Source of the DNA: Larkinella soli
GTDB taxonomy: Bacteria > Bacteroidota > Bacteroidia > Cytophagales > Spirosomataceae
Assembly (NCBI RefSeq): GCF_003703975.1
Contig: NZ_QTJY01000002.1
Span: forward strand, 744,001 to 808,000
Reading direction: 5' to 3'
Length of the DNA stretch: 64,000 nt
Below, one piece after another: positions 52,159 through 62,418 of this stretch. A program made the position numbers and the translations under genes. The notes below the pieces were generated by a model, which saw only the letters and a program-made list of their open reading frames with translations, did not search any database and had not been told where the DNA came from. Position 1 is the stretch's first letter. The number at the start of each line of letters is the position of its first letter.

Positions 52159-52185
52159 TTGTCGTTCTTCCTTTTGATTGAAACG

Positions 52186-53538
52186 ATGACTTTTGAGCTA
52201 ACCAAGGAATTTTTAGAACATATTCAGACCGCCATCGAAGCCCAGGACCAGACCACGCTCCGGGCTGAAATGGAGGAACTGCATCCGGCCGACATCTCGA
52301 ATATCCTCTATGAGCTGGATACCGAGTCGGCCCGGTATCTGCTGGGTTTGCTCGACCGGGAAGTGGGCGCCGAAATCCTGGCCAACCTGGAGGTGATCGA
52401 CCGGCGGGAATTTGTCCAGAGCCTGACCTCCGAAGAACTGGCGCAGTATGTCGATGAAATGACCTCCGACGATGCCGTCGACCTGCTGAACGAACAGCCC
52501 ATCCAGACCCGCGAGGAGGTCATCGCCCTGCTGACCGACCGCGAACAGGCCCGGTTCATTCTCGACCTGCTGCATTATGACGAGGACGTGGCCGGCGGTC
52601 TGATGCAGAAAGAACTGATCAAGATCAACATCGACCTGACGGTCAATCAGTGCATCGAGGAAATCCGGCAGCAGGCCGAAAACGTGGAGAACGTCTACTC
52701 GGTTTATGTGGTGGACGACCACGACAAGCTGCTGGGCCGGGTTTCGCTGAAGAAAATCGTGCTGGCCCGGAAAAACGCCAGAATCGCCGACATCTACGCC
52801 GATGACGTGGTGTTTGTGGAAACCTACCGCCCGGTGCAGGAAGTGGCCGAGGTGATGCGCCGGTATGACCTCGACGCCATCCCGGTCGTCAATGTGCAGG
52901 GCCGCCTGCTGGGGCTGATCACCATCGACGACGTGGTCGACGTCATTACCGAACAGGCGGAACTGGATATTCAGGCCATCGCCGGTATTACGGGGGATGT
53001 CGAGGAAGAGGACGATACGATCTGGAAGCTGGTCGGCGCCCGTCTGCCCTGGCTGATTGCCGGGGCCGTCGGCAGTCTGATGGCGGCCACGGTGATCAAC
53101 ACGTTCAATACCCAGCTGAGCAAGATTGCGGCCCTGGCGGCTTTCATTCCCATCGTCGGGTCGACGGGCGGGAACGTCGGCATTCAGACGGCCTCGCTGA
53201 TCGTGCAGAGTCTGGCCGAAAAGTCGGGGCTGAGCGCAACGGTCGGACAGCGACTGGCGAAGATGGTGCTGGTCGCCATGATCAACGGACTGATTATCGG
53301 GTCGCTGGCCGGCTCCTACTGCCTGCTCATCGGCGAACCCCGCCTGGTGCCGGTGGTATCGCTGGCCCTGCTGTCGGTGGTGATGCTGGCGTCGTTCATG
53401 GGAACCGTCACGCCCATCATCCTGAACCGCATCGGCGTCAACCCGGCGGTGGCTTCGGGGCCGTTCATCACCACGGCCAACGACCTGATCGGCATTGGCG
53501 TCTACTTCCTGATTGCCAGCATTTTACTGAAGTTATAA
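52186..53538 (+). CDS. mgtE: Magnesium transporter MgtE
   Basis: The 450-residue channel has the cytosolic N-domain (about 1-125, superhelical, [14 protein letters not shown]), two CBS domains (about 130-250, with [14 protein letters not shown] and [25 protein letters not shown]), a plug helix and five membrane helices (about 275-450) including [17 protein letters not shown] and [20 protein letters not shown], the selectivity and pore motifs. MgtE imports Mg2+ and closes when cytosolic Mg2+ is high. Start at ATG 52186, 27 bp after rsmA; the open frame before it is short. Confidence 0.96.
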   Translation: MTFELTKEFLEHIQTAIEAQDQTTLRAEMEELHPADISNILYELDTESARYLLGLLDREVGAEILANLEVIDRREFVQSLTSEELAQYVDEMTSDDAVDLLNEQPIQTREEVIALLTDREQARFILDLLHYDEDVAGGLMQKELIKINIDLTVNQCIEEIRQQAENVENVYSVYVVDDHDKLLGRVSLKKIVLARKNARIADIYADDVVFVETYRPVQEVAEVMRRYDLDAIPVVNVQGRLLGLITIDDVVDVITEQAELDIQAIAGITGDVEEEDDTIWKLVGARLPWLIAGAVGSLMAATVINTFNTQLSKIAALAAFIPIVGSTGGNVGIQTASLIVQSLAEKSGLSATVGQRLAKMVLVAMINGLIIGSLAGSYCLLIGEPRLVPVVSLALLSVVMLASFMGTVTPIILNRIGVNPAVASGPFITTANDLIGIGVYFLIASILLKL

Positions 53539-53558
53539 CTATTGCCTGCCCTTCTCCG

Positions 53559-54011
53559 ATGATCGCCGTCATTCAGCGCGTTTCCGAAGCCTCCGTTACC
53601 ATTGAAGGAATCGTCAAGGGCCGCATCGGCACCGGTTTTCTGGTGCTGCTGGGCATTACCCATACCGATACCCGCGAGGACCTCGAATGGCTGGGCCGGA
53701 AAATCATCGGGCTGCGGGTCTTCGGCGACGCGGACGGGAAGATGAACCTCGACCTGGCGAGCGTGAACGGAAATATTCTGCTCATCAGCCAGTTTACGCT
53801 CCACGCGAGTACCAAAAAAGGGAACCGGCCGTCGTTCATCGAAGCGGCCCGGCCCGAGGTGGCGATCCCGCTGTATGAGCAGGCCATCGGTTTTCTCTCG
53901 GCCGAACTGGGCCGTCCGATTGAAACCGGTGCGTTCGGGGCCGACATGAAAGTGGCGCTGATCAACGACGGCCCCGTCACGATCGTCATCGACTCCAAAA
54001 ACCGGGTCTGA
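53559..54011 (+). CDS. dtd: D-aminoacyl-tRNA deacylase
   Basis: Dtd removes D-amino acids and glycine wrongly attached to tRNA. The 150-residue protein starts [17 protein letters not shown], with the conserved [17 protein letters not shown] active-site segment and the cross-subunit GPVTIVIDS (Gly-cisPro motif region). Length is normal. It follows mgtE by 20 bp. Confidence 0.96.
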   Translation: MIAVIQRVSEASVTIEGIVKGRIGTGFLVLLGITHTDTREDLEWLGRKIIGLRVFGDADGKMNLDLASVNGNILLISQFTLHASTKKGNRPSFIEAARPEVAIPLYEQAIGFLSAELGRPIETGAFGADMKVALINDGPVTIVIDSKNRV

Positions 54012-54043
54012 GCACCGAAGTATTTACTCCACTACCTAACCTT

Positions 54044-54409
54044 ATGGCCTCCATCAACGTCCTCGGCAAACCCTTACAATCCTGCTGCACGGCCCCGATG
54101 ACCGGCTTCTACCGCGACGGCTTCTGCCGGACGGAGGAAACCGACCCGGGCTTTCATACGATCTGCTGCATCCTGACCCGCAAGTTCCTGGACTTCACCC
54201 GCAGCCGGGGCAACGACCTGGTCACCCCCCGGCCTGAACTGCGGTTTCCGGGCCTGAAACCCGGCGACCGCTGGTGCGTCAACGTGCTGCGCTGGCGGGA
54301 AGCTTACGATGCGGGGGTGGCACCGCCGGTGCTGCTCGCCTGCACCAACGAAGCGGCTTTGCAGTATGTCACGATGGAGATGCTGCGGGAACTGGCGTTT
54401 GAGGAATGA
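54044..54409 (+). CDS. DUF2237 family protein
   Basis: The 121-residue cytosolic protein begins MASINVLGKPLQSCCTAPMTGFYRDGFCRT and includes HTICCILTRKFLDFTRSRGNDL and PGLKPGDRWCVN, all diagnostic of DUF2237, a family of unknown function with conserved cysteines (CC at 14-15, C at 28, CC at 42-43) that may bind a metal. It is the last gene of the rsmA run and ends at a dispersed repeat. Confidence 0.9.
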   Translation: MASINVLGKPLQSCCTAPMTGFYRDGFCRTEETDPGFHTICCILTRKFLDFTRSRGNDLVTPRPELRFPGLKPGDRWCVNVLRWREAYDAGVAPPVLLACTNEAALQYVTMEMLRELAFEE

Positions 54410-54411
54410 GG

Positions 54412-54518
54412 GACCCCCCCCAGCCCCCTCCTTACCAAGGAGGGGGTGGCTTCGCAGGTCATAAAAATGGCAGCGCCCTCCCCTCCTTGGTAAGGAGGGG
54501 GTCGGGGGGTGGTCTCAA
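54412..54518. repeat. CCCCTCCTT-family repeat between DUF2237 and susD
   Basis: The copy has left arm CCCCCTCCTTACCAAGG, right arm CCTTGGTAAGGAGGGGG and outer C/G runs, framing a central spacer with TTCGCAGGTCATAAAAATGG. It lies between convergent genes and its end GGTCTCA provides the TGA stop of susD on the minus strand. It likely forms a large hairpin and ends transcription from both sides. Confidence 0.85.
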
Positions 54519-55963
54519 TACCCCGGATTCTGCTTGATCTTCGACGGGTTGATGTCGATCTGGCTCTGGGGGATCGGAAAGATCAGGTTGTTTTCGGTCA
54601 GGCTGGTTTTGATGCCGATGGCCTGGGCTTTGGCTTTCAGCACATCCAGCGCCCGGCCCGTCCGGACCAGATCGAACCAGCGATGCCCCTCGAAGGCCAG
54701 TTCTACCCGGCGCTCCTGCTCCAGCGCCAGCCGCATGGCCGCCTGGCTGCCCGCGTCGGCGGCCGTTCTGTCGGCCAGACCCGCCCGCTTCCGGACGCGG
54801 TTCAGCAACGGCAGAGCGTCGGCGGTTTTGCCGGTTTCATTGAGCGCTTCGGCATACATCAGCAGCACGTCGGCATACCGGATCACCGGCCAGTTATCCT
54901 CCGCGTCGCCGTTGACCGTAGGAGTATCCCTGTATTTGCGGACAAAGTTATAATCTACCTTCACCCCGCCGGCGTTCACGTAACTTGTGGCCAGTGAGAC
55001 GTCTTTTCGCAGGTCGCCCGGTTCGTAGCTGTTGATCAGGTCGGGCATCGGGCGGTTGTTGCCTCCGCCCCCGAACTGGATCACGGCGTTGCCCGAGTTT
55101 TCAGGCGCGTAGGCGTTGGCGAAGGGGCTGCCCTCGCCCAGGTTACCCTTCTTATACTGCACCTCGAACACCGACTCCTTGCTGTTCTTGTTGGCGGCCC
55201 GGAACAGGTCGGCGTAGTTCGGCAGCAGGTCGTAGGTGCCCGCATCGATTACCTCCTTCAGTTTGCCGGCGGCCTCGGCGTACTTCTTCTGGGTCAGAAA
55301 CACCTTGCCAAGCAGCGATTTGGCGGCTCCGCGCGTCGCCCTGCCCACGTCGGCGCCGGTGTAAGTGGCCGGCAGAACGCCTTCCGCTTCGGTCAGGTCT
55401 TTGATGATCTGGTTGTAGACCTCGGCGGCCGGAGTCCGCGCAAAGTTATAGCCTTCCTGCACGTCCGTAATTTCCTGGACGATCAGCGGCACGTCGCCGA
55501 ACACCCGCACGAGGTTGAAATACATCAGCGCCCGCAGGAATTTGGCTTCCCCGACGATGCGGTTTTTAAGCGTTTCGTCCATGGTTACCCCGCCGATGCG
55601 GCCGATGATGGCGTTGCAGCGGTAAATGCCCCGATAACCGTCGCTCCAGCGGGCAAGCAGGAACGGGTTGGTGGTCCGGAGGTAAAACTTGTCGAACTCG
55701 TCCTGATCGGTCACCGACCCCGACAATACGGGCGTCGTGTCGTCGGACGGTATTTCGGAAACCACGTAGAACTGGCCATACTGGCCGTTGAACTGCAAGG
55801 CTCCGTAGGCTCCGCTCAGGGCGTTGATCATGTCCGAAGCGCTGCGGTAAAAGGTGGCCGTGCTGGCCTGCGAAACGGGCGAAAGGGCCAGAAACTGATC
55901 CTTACAGCTCGAAAGCGAAAGGCTCAGCAGGGCAGATATGAGGATTTTGCGACGCATATGCAT
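54515..55963 (-). CDS. SusD/RagB-family outer-membrane lipoprotein
   Basis: The 482-residue lipoprotein (signal to about C20, LSLSSCKDQFLAL) has the SusD layout of TPR helices and a variable glycan-binding face: FYRSASDMINALSGAYGALQ, EAKFLRALMYFNLVRVFGDVPL and the end EGHRWFDLVRTGRALDVLKA. SusD covers the SusC channel and captures the nutrient. It starts 9 bp after susC and shares its transcript. The ligand is unknown; no glycoside hydrolase is adjacent. Confidence 0.95.
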   Translation of the reverse strand: MHMRRKILISALLSLSLSSCKDQFLALSPVSQASTATFYRSASDMINALSGAYGALQFNGQYGQFYVVSEIPSDDTTPVLSGSVTDQDEFDKFYLRTTNPFLLARWSDGYRGIYRCNAIIGRIGGVTMDETLKNRIVGEAKFLRALMYFNLVRVFGDVPLIVQEITDVQEGYNFARTPAAEVYNQIIKDLTEAEGVLPATYTGADVGRATRGAAKSLLGKVFLTQKKYAEAAGKLKEVIDAGTYDLLPNYADLFRAANKNSKESVFEVQYKKGNLGEGSPFANAYAPENSGNAVIQFGGGGNNRPMPDLINSYEPGDLRKDVSLATSYVNAGGVKVDYNFVRKYRDTPTVNGDAEDNWPVIRYADVLLMYAEALNETGKTADALPLLNRVRKRAGLADRTAADAGSQAAMRLALEQERRVELAFEGHRWFDLVRTGRALDVLKAKAQAIGIKTSLTENNLIFPIPQSQIDINPSKIKQNPGY

Positions 55964-55972
55964 TTGTCGATT

Positions 55973-58900
55973 TTACAGACCAATATTGATTCCAATCGTA
56001 TACGTCCGGGCGATGGGGTAGCTGCCGTAGTCGACCCCACCGGTCAGGGGGCCTTCGTAGCCGCTCACCTCCGGGTTGTAACCCAGATATTTCGAGATCG
56101 TCAGGGCGTTCTGTACCCCGCCGTAGACCCGCAGGCTCTGGAGTTTCACTCGCTGGATCAGTGTTTTGGGCAGGTTATACCCGACCGTGATGTTCCGGAT
56201 CCGGAAGTAGCCGGCGTTCTCCACCCAGCGCGACGAGATGGCGTTGTTGTTACCGGTCGTGCGGGTATTGGCCCGGGGCGTGGTGCCGTTGCCCGGCTGC
56301 TGCGGTGACCGCCAGCGGTCGAGAACCGTCGTCAGGGAATTGGCGTTTCCTTCCAGGTTTTCGTAAAACCGGCGCGACAGGTTCAGGATGCTCCCACCCT
56401 GGACGCCCTGAATCACGATGCCCAGATCGATTCCCTTGAAGCTGAAGCTGTTGGTCATCCCGTAGATAAAGTCCGGCTGGTTGTTGCCGATCAGCGTCCG
56501 GTCGTCGGCATTAATTCGGCCGTCCTTGTTGACGTCTTCGTATTTGACGTCGCCCGGGCGGGTGTCGGCGAAGTGCGGGTAGGCGTCGAGGTCGGCCTGG
56601 TCGCGGAACACGCCGAGCTGCTTATATCCGTAGAAACTGCCGAGCGGCTGTCCGATGACCGTGATATTGGTTTCACCTACCCCTGTACCGCTGCGGATCG
56701 GGTCGCCGGTAGGTCCGAGGGCCAGCACCTTGTTGCGGTTGAAGGAGAAGTTGAGGTCGGTGCTCCAGCTAAACTCACCCGTCAGGTTGCGGGTATTCAG
56801 CGCCAGTTCCACCCCTTTGTTTTCCACCTTGCCGATGTTACGGACCGCCGACGAAAAACCGGTCAGCGTCGGAACCTGAACGGCCAGCAGCAGGTCCGTC
56901 GTGATGCGTTTGTAGTAATCGGCCGTCAGAAAGATGCGGTTGTTCAGCACGCCCAGTTCGATGCCGATGTCGGTCTGGCGGCTTTTCTCCCAGGTCAGGT
57001 CGTCGTTGCCGATGGAATTGACGGCCAGACCGTTGGACAGGTTATTTCCCAACACGTAGTTATCCAGACCGAGCAGCCCGATGGCCGGGTAATTGCTCGT
57101 AAAGGCGTTGTTGCCCGAAAGGCCGTAGCTGGCTTTCAGTTTCAGTTCCGAAATCGCCTTGATGTTCTTCATGAACGGTTCCTCCGACACCCGCCAGCCG
57201 ACCGAGGCCGAGGGGAACGTACCCCAGCGGCTGTTCCGGCCGAAGCGCGACGACCCGTCCCGACGGAAGGAAGCGTTCACCAAGTACCGGTCCCGGAACG
57301 AATAGGCCACCCGCCCGAAATACGACGCCAGCGACCACTGATCACGCACGTTCCGGGCCGAATTGCTCCCGACGATGGTCCCGGCGTTGACGGTCCGGAC
57401 GTTGTCGTTCGGGAAGTTGTTGGCGTCGACCCGGCTGCGTTCGAAATCGTTTTTCTGGCTCTCCAGACCGATCAGCACCTCGATGCGGTGGACGTCGGCC
57501 AGCTGTTTCAGATACGTCAGCGTATGGTTGGTCACCCAGTTCAGTTCCTGTGCAGTTTCGGCATAGGCCGAGTTGGCGGTCGGCGGCAGCAGCTGGTTCA
57601 GGGGCAGGGCCGAAGTCTGGTAGTAATTCTGGCGCACCTGCCGGACGTCCGCGCCGATGGTTCCGCGGTACATCAGGTCGAAAGGCAGCTTCAGTTCGGC
57701 ATAGGCGTTGCCCAGCAGGCGGGTGGTGCGCAGGCGGTTATCGACCTCGTAGATGTTGGCGACGGGGTTGGTGATGCCGGGCCAGTCGTAGGGAGCCGCG
57801 TAAAAGGCCTGGGAGTTGTAAACGGTCGAGTTGGGCTGATAGATCGGAATGAACGGCGGCAGGCTCAGCGCCGAGTTGATGATGCCGTTGCCCGCCCAGT
57901 GGCCGTCGGTATTGGCCCGGTCTTCGACCGTAAACGATGGGCTCAGGCTCATGCCGAGCCGGAGGGCCGAGGTCACCTGCGCGTCGATGTTGGTCCGGAC
58001 AGTATACCGGTCGATCCCCGAGCGTTTCACAATCCCTTTCTGGGTCAGATAGTTACCCGACACCAGATACTGCACCCGGTCGCTCCCGCCCGAAGCCGTC
58101 AGCTGGTAGCTGCTGATGGGCGCATTCTGGAAAATCATGTCCTGGTAATCATAGGTCGACAGGGCGGACGGGTTGTCGAAGCTGACGCCCTGAAACTCAC
58201 CGCGCGGATACCGGTACCGCTGTCCGGCCGGCCGCGCGCTGTTGGGATCGTCGATCTTCGCGCCCGTGACCCGTTCGAGGTAGGCGTTGTTGAAGGCCTC
58301 TTTCGAGAACTCGGCGAACTGCTGCGCGTCCAGCATGTCCATTTTCTTGGTGATCTGTTGCACACCGGTATAGTAGTCGAGGTTCAGCCGGGCCTGGCCG
58401 GATCTGCCGCGTTTGGTCGTAACAACCACGACCCCGTTGGCCCCGCGCGAACCGTAGATGGCCGTGGCCGAGGCATCTTTCAGGATGTCGATCTTCTCGA
58501 TGTCATTGGGGTTGAGCAGGTTCAGTCCACCGCCGTTGTTGAGGTCACCGGAGTTCAGCGGCTGTCCGTCGATCACCACGAGCGGCCCGTTCCCGGCGCT
58601 GATGGACCCCAGCCCCCGGATTTTGATGGAGGGGCTGTTGCCCGGCGCTCCGGTATTCTGCTGGATCAGCACCCCCGGCAGACGGCCCGTCAGCCCTTCG
58701 ACGATGTTGGGCACCGGCTGGTCGCGGATGGTGCGGGTGTTGATCGATGCGATGGAACCGGTAACGTCGGCTTTCCGCTGCGTTCCGTATCCGACCACGA
58801 CCACCTCACTCAGCGTCTGGTCCGACTGTTTCAGCGCCAGATTGACCACCGACTGATTGCCGACCGGCACCTCCTGTGTCATATAGCCGATAAACGAGAA

Positions 58901-59557
58901 GACCAGGACACTGCTGCCGTCATTGGGAATGGTCAGGGCGAAGTTTCCGGAAGCATCCGTAGTGGTTCCGCGAACCGTATTTTTAATGGTGACGCTCACG
59001 CCCGGCAGCCCTTCTCCCGACTCATCAGCCGTGACGCGGCCCGAAACCCGGCGCTCCTGCCGGACGGCTTCGGGGGCCTGGTGCATCAGCAGCAGCGTGG
59101 GCGTCGTCTCCCCGGCCCGGTCGTCGGGCGTGCCGGTTGCCCGGGCGGTGGGCTCCTGCAACAGGCCGGCCGGGGTCAGCGAGGGCGACAGGCGGCCGGT
59201 TTCCTGGTCCGCTTCGAGGATGACGTAATACTGTTCATCGACCTTGCGGTACGTCAGATGATGGGGCTTCAGGATGGTTCTCAGCACCGTCTCGTGGTCC
59301 GCAGCGACCGGCAGCGGCAGCCGGACGGTCTTATCCTGAAGGGTTTTCCGCTGAAAGGCAAACTTGATTCCGTATTTACGTTCGAGGTCCCGGAGCACAT
59401 CGCTCAGGGCCCGAACCGTCGGTTGCGAGGGCTCCGCCAGCAGTTGGGGCTGGCGCCGGAAGGCCGACGAAGCCAGCACCTGTGCTTCGGCGGTGGTGGT
59501 GAGGCACCAAACGCCCAGAATCGCCAGTCTGATCATGGTTGGTAAGAGTTTATTCAT
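55973..59557 (-). CDS. SusC/RagA TonB-dependent receptor with STN signalling domain
   Basis: The 1194 residues comprise a signal peptide (to about TAEAQ), an STN domain (about 48-115) as in receptors that signal through an anti-sigma factor, a carboxypeptidase-like regulatory domain (about 169-255, SGRVTADESGEGLPGVSVTI), a TonB plug (about 260-370, GYGTQRKADVTGSI, GANGVVVVTTKRG) and a beta-barrel. The protein imports a nutrient with SusD and should signal to FecR upstream by STN. The start is ATG 59557, 3 bp after fecR. Substrate not predictable. Confidence 0.96.
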   Translation of the reverse strand: MNKLLPTMIRLAILGVWCLTTTAEAQVLASSAFRRQPQLLAEPSQPTVRALSDVLRDLERKYGIKFAFQRKTLQDKTVRLPLPVAADHETVLRTILKPHHLTYRKVDEQYYVILEADQETGRLSPSLTPAGLLQEPTARATGTPDDRAGETTPTLLLMHQAPEAVRQERRVSGRVTADESGEGLPGVSVTIKNTVRGTTTDASGNFALTIPNDGSSVLVFSFIGYMTQEVPVGNQSVVNLALKQSDQTLSEVVVVGYGTQRKADVTGSIASINTRTIRDQPVPNIVEGLTGRLPGVLIQQNTGAPGNSPSIKIRGLGSISAGNGPLVVIDGQPLNSGDLNNGGGLNLLNPNDIEKIDILKDASATAIYGSRGANGVVVVTTKRGRSGQARLNLDYYTGVQQITKKMDMLDAQQFAEFSKEAFNNAYLERVTGAKIDDPNSARPAGQRYRYPRGEFQGVSFDNPSALSTYDYQDMIFQNAPISSYQLTASGGSDRVQYLVSGNYLTQKGIVKRSGIDRYTVRTNIDAQVTSALRLGMSLSPSFTVEDRANTDGHWAGNGIINSALSLPPFIPIYQPNSTVYNSQAFYAAPYDWPGITNPVANIYEVDNRLRTTRLLGNAYAELKLPFDLMYRGTIGADVRQVRQNYYQTSALPLNQLLPPTANSAYAETAQELNWVTNHTLTYLKQLADVHRIEVLIGLESQKNDFERSRVDANNFPNDNVRTVNAGTIVGSNSARNVRDQWSLASYFGRVAYSFRDRYLVNASFRRDGSSRFGRNSRWGTFPSASVGWRVSEEPFMKNIKAISELKLKASYGLSGNNAFTSNYPAIGLLGLDNYVLGNNLSNGLAVNSIGNDDLTWEKSRQTDIGIELGVLNNRIFLTADYYKRITTDLLLAVQVPTLTGFSSAVRNIGKVENKGVELALNTRNLTGEFSWSTDLNFSFNRNKVLALGPTGDPIRSGTGVGETNITVIGQPLGSFYGYKQLGVFRDQADLDAYPHFADTRPGDVKYEDVNKDGRINADDRTLIGNNQPDFIYGMTNSFSFKGIDLGIVIQGVQGGSILNLSRRFYENLEGNANSLTTVLDRWRSPQQPGNGTTPRANTRTTGNNNAISSRWVENAGYFRIRNITVGYNLPKTLIQRVKLQSLRVYGGVQNALTISKYLGYNPEVSGYEGPLTGGVDYGSYPIARTYTIGINIGL

Positions 59558-59560
59558 GGT

Positions 59561-60568
59561 TTATTTGGTGAGAACGATGTGATTATCCTGTTGATCGACC
59601 TTGAGCCGAAAGGTTTCGGCCAGGAGACGGAGCAAAAGTTCGGGCCGGTCGGCCGGGAAGGTACCGGTAAAGCGTTCGGTCAGCAATTCCTGGTTCGGCG
59701 TCGTGACCGTCAGGCCGTACTGATCGCTGAACCGCTGAAAAATATCGGACAGCCGCTCGTCTTCCAGCACCAGCAGATTTTCCCGCCAGGCCACATAACG
59801 ATCCGGATTGACCCGCGCCCGCCGGATGGAAGTCTGACCGGCTCCGGTTTCCACCAGATCGCCCGGCCGCATCAGCACGTCGGGTTGTTTCCGAAGGTCG
59901 AGTTTCACCTGACCTTCCTGCAACACGACCCGGGTTCTGGACCGGCGGGTGCTGACGTTGAACCGGGTTCCAAGCACCACCACGTCGGCCACGCCGGTAT
60001 GCACCACGAAGGGCATGCGCTTCCCCTGCGGTTTTTTGTGAACGTCGAAGTAGGCTTCACCGGTCAGGGTTACCTCACGGCGGCCGCTCTGCTGCCATCC
60101 GGCGGCCATCTCCAGCGTCGAGTTGGCGTTGAGCGTCACCACCGTCGAGTCGGACAGCGTCAGGGTAAGCATCTGGCCGAAGCCGGTGTGATAGCGAAGC
60201 GGGGCATTCAGGCGGCTGTAGAACCACCCGCCCAGACCGGCCACCAGCACGACGGCCGCAGCGGCTGCGTATCGGTACCAAAGCGGCCGGACAACGCGCA
60301 CCACGGGCGGACGGGTGGCCCGTTTTTCGGAAAGCCGGGTTAGTGATGCCTGCACTTCCGTGTCGGAAATATCTTTCCAGGTGCTTTCCAGGCCCGCAAC
60401 GATCCAGCGCGCTTCTTCCAGAACGGGCTGCCGGTCCGGGTAGACGGCTTTCAGCGACTCCCAGAACCGAGCGGCTTCGGGTGTAGGATGCAGTACCCAT
60501 GACCGGAAATCCGGATGGCGGGCCAGGTCTATGGCGTCGAGCGTGGCGTAATACTCCAGCGGTTTCAT
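59561..60568 (-). CDS. FecR-family anti-sigma regulator
   Basis: The 335-residue protein from ATG 60568 (MKPLEYYATLDAIDLARHPDF) has a cytoplasmic N-part, one membrane helix (WYRYAAAAAVVLVAGLGGWF, about 98-116), a periplasmic FecR domain (about 125-235, GEAYFDVHKKP, VLGTRFNVS) and a C-terminal DUF4974 (about 265-335, ERLSDIFQRFSDQYGLTV). It holds the ECF sigma factor and releases it on a signal from the STN domain of SusC. The same frame runs far upstream only as antisense of the amine oxidase. Confidence 0.93.
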   Translation of the reverse strand: MKPLEYYATLDAIDLARHPDFRSWVLHPTPEAARFWESLKAVYPDRQPVLEEARWIVAGLESTWKDISDTEVQASLTRLSEKRATRPPVVRVVRPLWYRYAAAAAVVLVAGLGGWFYSRLNAPLRYHTGFGQMLTLTLSDSTVVTLNANSTLEMAAGWQQSGRREVTLTGEAYFDVHKKPQGKRMPFVVHTGVADVVVLGTRFNVSTRRSRTRVVLQEGQVKLDLRKQPDVLMRPGDLVETGAGQTSIRRARVNPDRYVAWRENLLVLEDERLSDIFQRFSDQYGLTVTTPNQELLTERFTGTFPADRPELLLRLLAETFRLKVDQQDNHIVLTK

Positions 60569-60699
60569 ACCAGGGAATAGGTCAATCCACCGTAAGAGTA
60601 AGGGCGGGTGATTTTGTAGTATGGCAAAGTGAAATTTTTTTAGAAAAAAATGATAGCGGCATAAAAAAGGGACCGGAAGCGGGTGGAACGGCCGGTCAT

Positions 60700-60733
60700 T
60701 TAGTAACCGGTAGCTACTGATTAGTAATCGGTA
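60700..60733. promoter_or_regulatory. Direct repeat in fecR/amine-oxidase divergent region
   Basis: TTAGTAACCGGTA (60700-60712) and TTAGTAATCGGTA (60721-60733) are repeated with one mismatch at a 21-bp period, two helical turns, in the about 230-bp divergent region. It could be a binding site for a regulator or a sigma-recognised region. Confidence 0.4.
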
Positions 60734-60796
60734 AGGTCCGGCAAGATTTCTCTTACTAACTATGCAAAAACTCAAATATTTGCATTTAAACCTCCC

Positions 60797-62416
60797 GTGA
60801 AAACGTCCAAGACTACGCTCCTGCATCTGCTCCGCCATGCGTACCAGCTGGCGCTGAAAGCCAACCAACCCCACTCCGCCCCCGCCGACGAACTGATCGA
60901 TCAGTGGGCCGAAAACCAGAGCCGACGCCGTTTTCTGCGCTCGGCGGGCCAGCTCTCGCTGATGGCCGGGGGCCTTTCCCTGCTCGACGCCTGCTCGCCG
61001 GCGAAAGACATCGAACCTGAAATCCAGCGGTTCGGCGACCGGGCCGCCCGCAAGGCGAGCGACATCAAAGTCGCTATCGTCGGGGCCGGAATTGCCGGGC
61101 TGAATACCGCCCACACCCTCCAGAAACGCAGTTTTACCAACTGGACCATTTATGAAGCCTCCAACCGGGTCGGCGGGCGGATCTACTCGAAAACCAACCT
61201 TCTCGGTACCGGCCTGACCACTGAACTCGGGGGCGAGTTCATCGACAGCAGCCATAAGGATATGTTCTACCTGATCAAGGACTTCAACCTGAAGTTGCTG
61301 GATATGCAGTCGCCTTCGGAGCAGGCCCTGATCAAGGATGCTTACTTTTTCAACGGGCAGCACTTCACGCTGAAGCAGGTCGTGGACGCCTTCCGCCAGA
61401 TTGCCCCCCGAATGCAGGCCGACATCGATAGCCTGCCCGACTCCATCGACTTCCAGACCAGGGGAATTGCCGCCACGCTCGACAAAATCTCGATCTCGGA
61501 TTATCTGACCAAGATCGGCGCGACGGGCTGGCTGAAAGAACTGCTGGAGGTGGCCTATGAAACCGAATACGGGCTGGTGCCCAACGTCCAGTCGTGCATC
61601 AACCTCCTGTTCCTGATCTCGACGGACACCGCGAAGGGGAACTTCGACATTTTCGGGGACAGCGACGAGCGGTATAAGGTCGTGGGCGGCAACCAGAAAA
61701 TCATCGACAAACTGATCAGCCACTACCAGAACCGGATCGAGATCGGGCGTACGCTGAAGGCGGTCAAAAAGAACGGCTCGAAGATCGAACTCGTCTTCGA
61801 GGGCGGGCCGTCGGTCCTGGCCGATTTCGTGGTGCTGACGCTGCCGTTCACCAAACTCCGGCAGGTCGATATTCAGGTACCGCTCGATCCGGTCAAGAAA
61901 AAATCCATTCAGGAACTGGGTTACGGCAAAAACGCCAAGCTGATGATGGGCTTCAACACCCGGCACTGGCGGACGCTGGGCTATACCGGTTATGTGTTCA
62001 GCGACAACACCGTCCAGTCGGGCTGGGACAACAGCCAGCTGCAGCCGGGCACCGCCGGCGGTTACACGGTGTACCTCGGCGGCAACAAGGGCGTTCAGGT
62101 GGGCGACGGATCGGTGCAGCAGCAGGTCAAGAACTATCTGCCGAAGCTGAACCAGATTTTCCCGGGCGTGGAGGCTCAGTACAACGGCGTCGCCGAACGG
62201 TTCCACTGGCCGACCCACCCCTACACGCTCGGCAGCTACGCCTGTTATAAAGTGGGACAGTGGACAACCATCGGCGGAGCAGAGTCGCTGCCGGTCGGCA
62301 GTCAGATCCTGTTCGCGGGCGAGCACTGCAGCGTCGACTACCAGGGCTACATGAACGGCGGGGCCGAAACCGGCCGCCAGGCCGCCAACGAAATCATTCA
62401 GGCACTTTTGGATTAA
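60797..62416 (+). CDS. Tat-exported flavin amine oxidase
   Basis: The 539-residue FAD protein has a twin-arginine signal (SRRRFLRSAGQLSLMAGGLSLLDAC, with RR at 43-44 and a lipobox Cys at 66), suggesting export as a folded lipoprotein. The FAD motif VAIVGAGIAGLNTAHTL is followed by YEASNRVGGRIYS, and the C-terminal FAGEHCSVDYQGYMNGGAETG closes the FAD site of the monoamine oxidase family. It would oxidise an amine outside the cytoplasm. The start is GTG 60797. It lies on the opposite strand inside a sigma-FecR-SusC-SusD locus. Confidence 0.88.
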   Translation: MKTSKTTLLHLLRHAYQLALKANQPHSAPADELIDQWAENQSRRRFLRSAGQLSLMAGGLSLLDACSPAKDIEPEIQRFGDRAARKASDIKVAIVGAGIAGLNTAHTLQKRSFTNWTIYEASNRVGGRIYSKTNLLGTGLTTELGGEFIDSSHKDMFYLIKDFNLKLLDMQSPSEQALIKDAYFFNGQHFTLKQVVDAFRQIAPRMQADIDSLPDSIDFQTRGIAATLDKISISDYLTKIGATGWLKELLEVAYETEYGLVPNVQSCINLLFLISTDTAKGNFDIFGDSDERYKVVGGNQKIIDKLISHYQNRIEIGRTLKAVKKNGSKIELVFEGGPSVLADFVVLTLPFTKLRQVDIQVPLDPVKKKSIQELGYGKNAKLMMGFNTRHWRTLGYTGYVFSDNTVQSGWDNSQLQPGTAGGYTVYLGGNKGVQVGDGSVQQQVKNYLPKLNQIFPGVEAQYNGVAERFHWPTHPYTLGSYACYKVGQWTTIGGAESLPVGSQILFAGEHCSVDYQGYMNGGAETGRQAANEIIQALLD

Positions 62417-62418
62417 AA

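Noticed and set aside
54412-54518. Insertion sequence or transposon ends
   Set aside because: The repeats carry no transposase gene and no target duplications can be seen; they look like short dispersed palindromes.
56573-59545. A 990-residue open frame on the plus strand
   Set aside because: Antisense to the susC gene, which has complete domain order. The frame is a GC-driven shadow.
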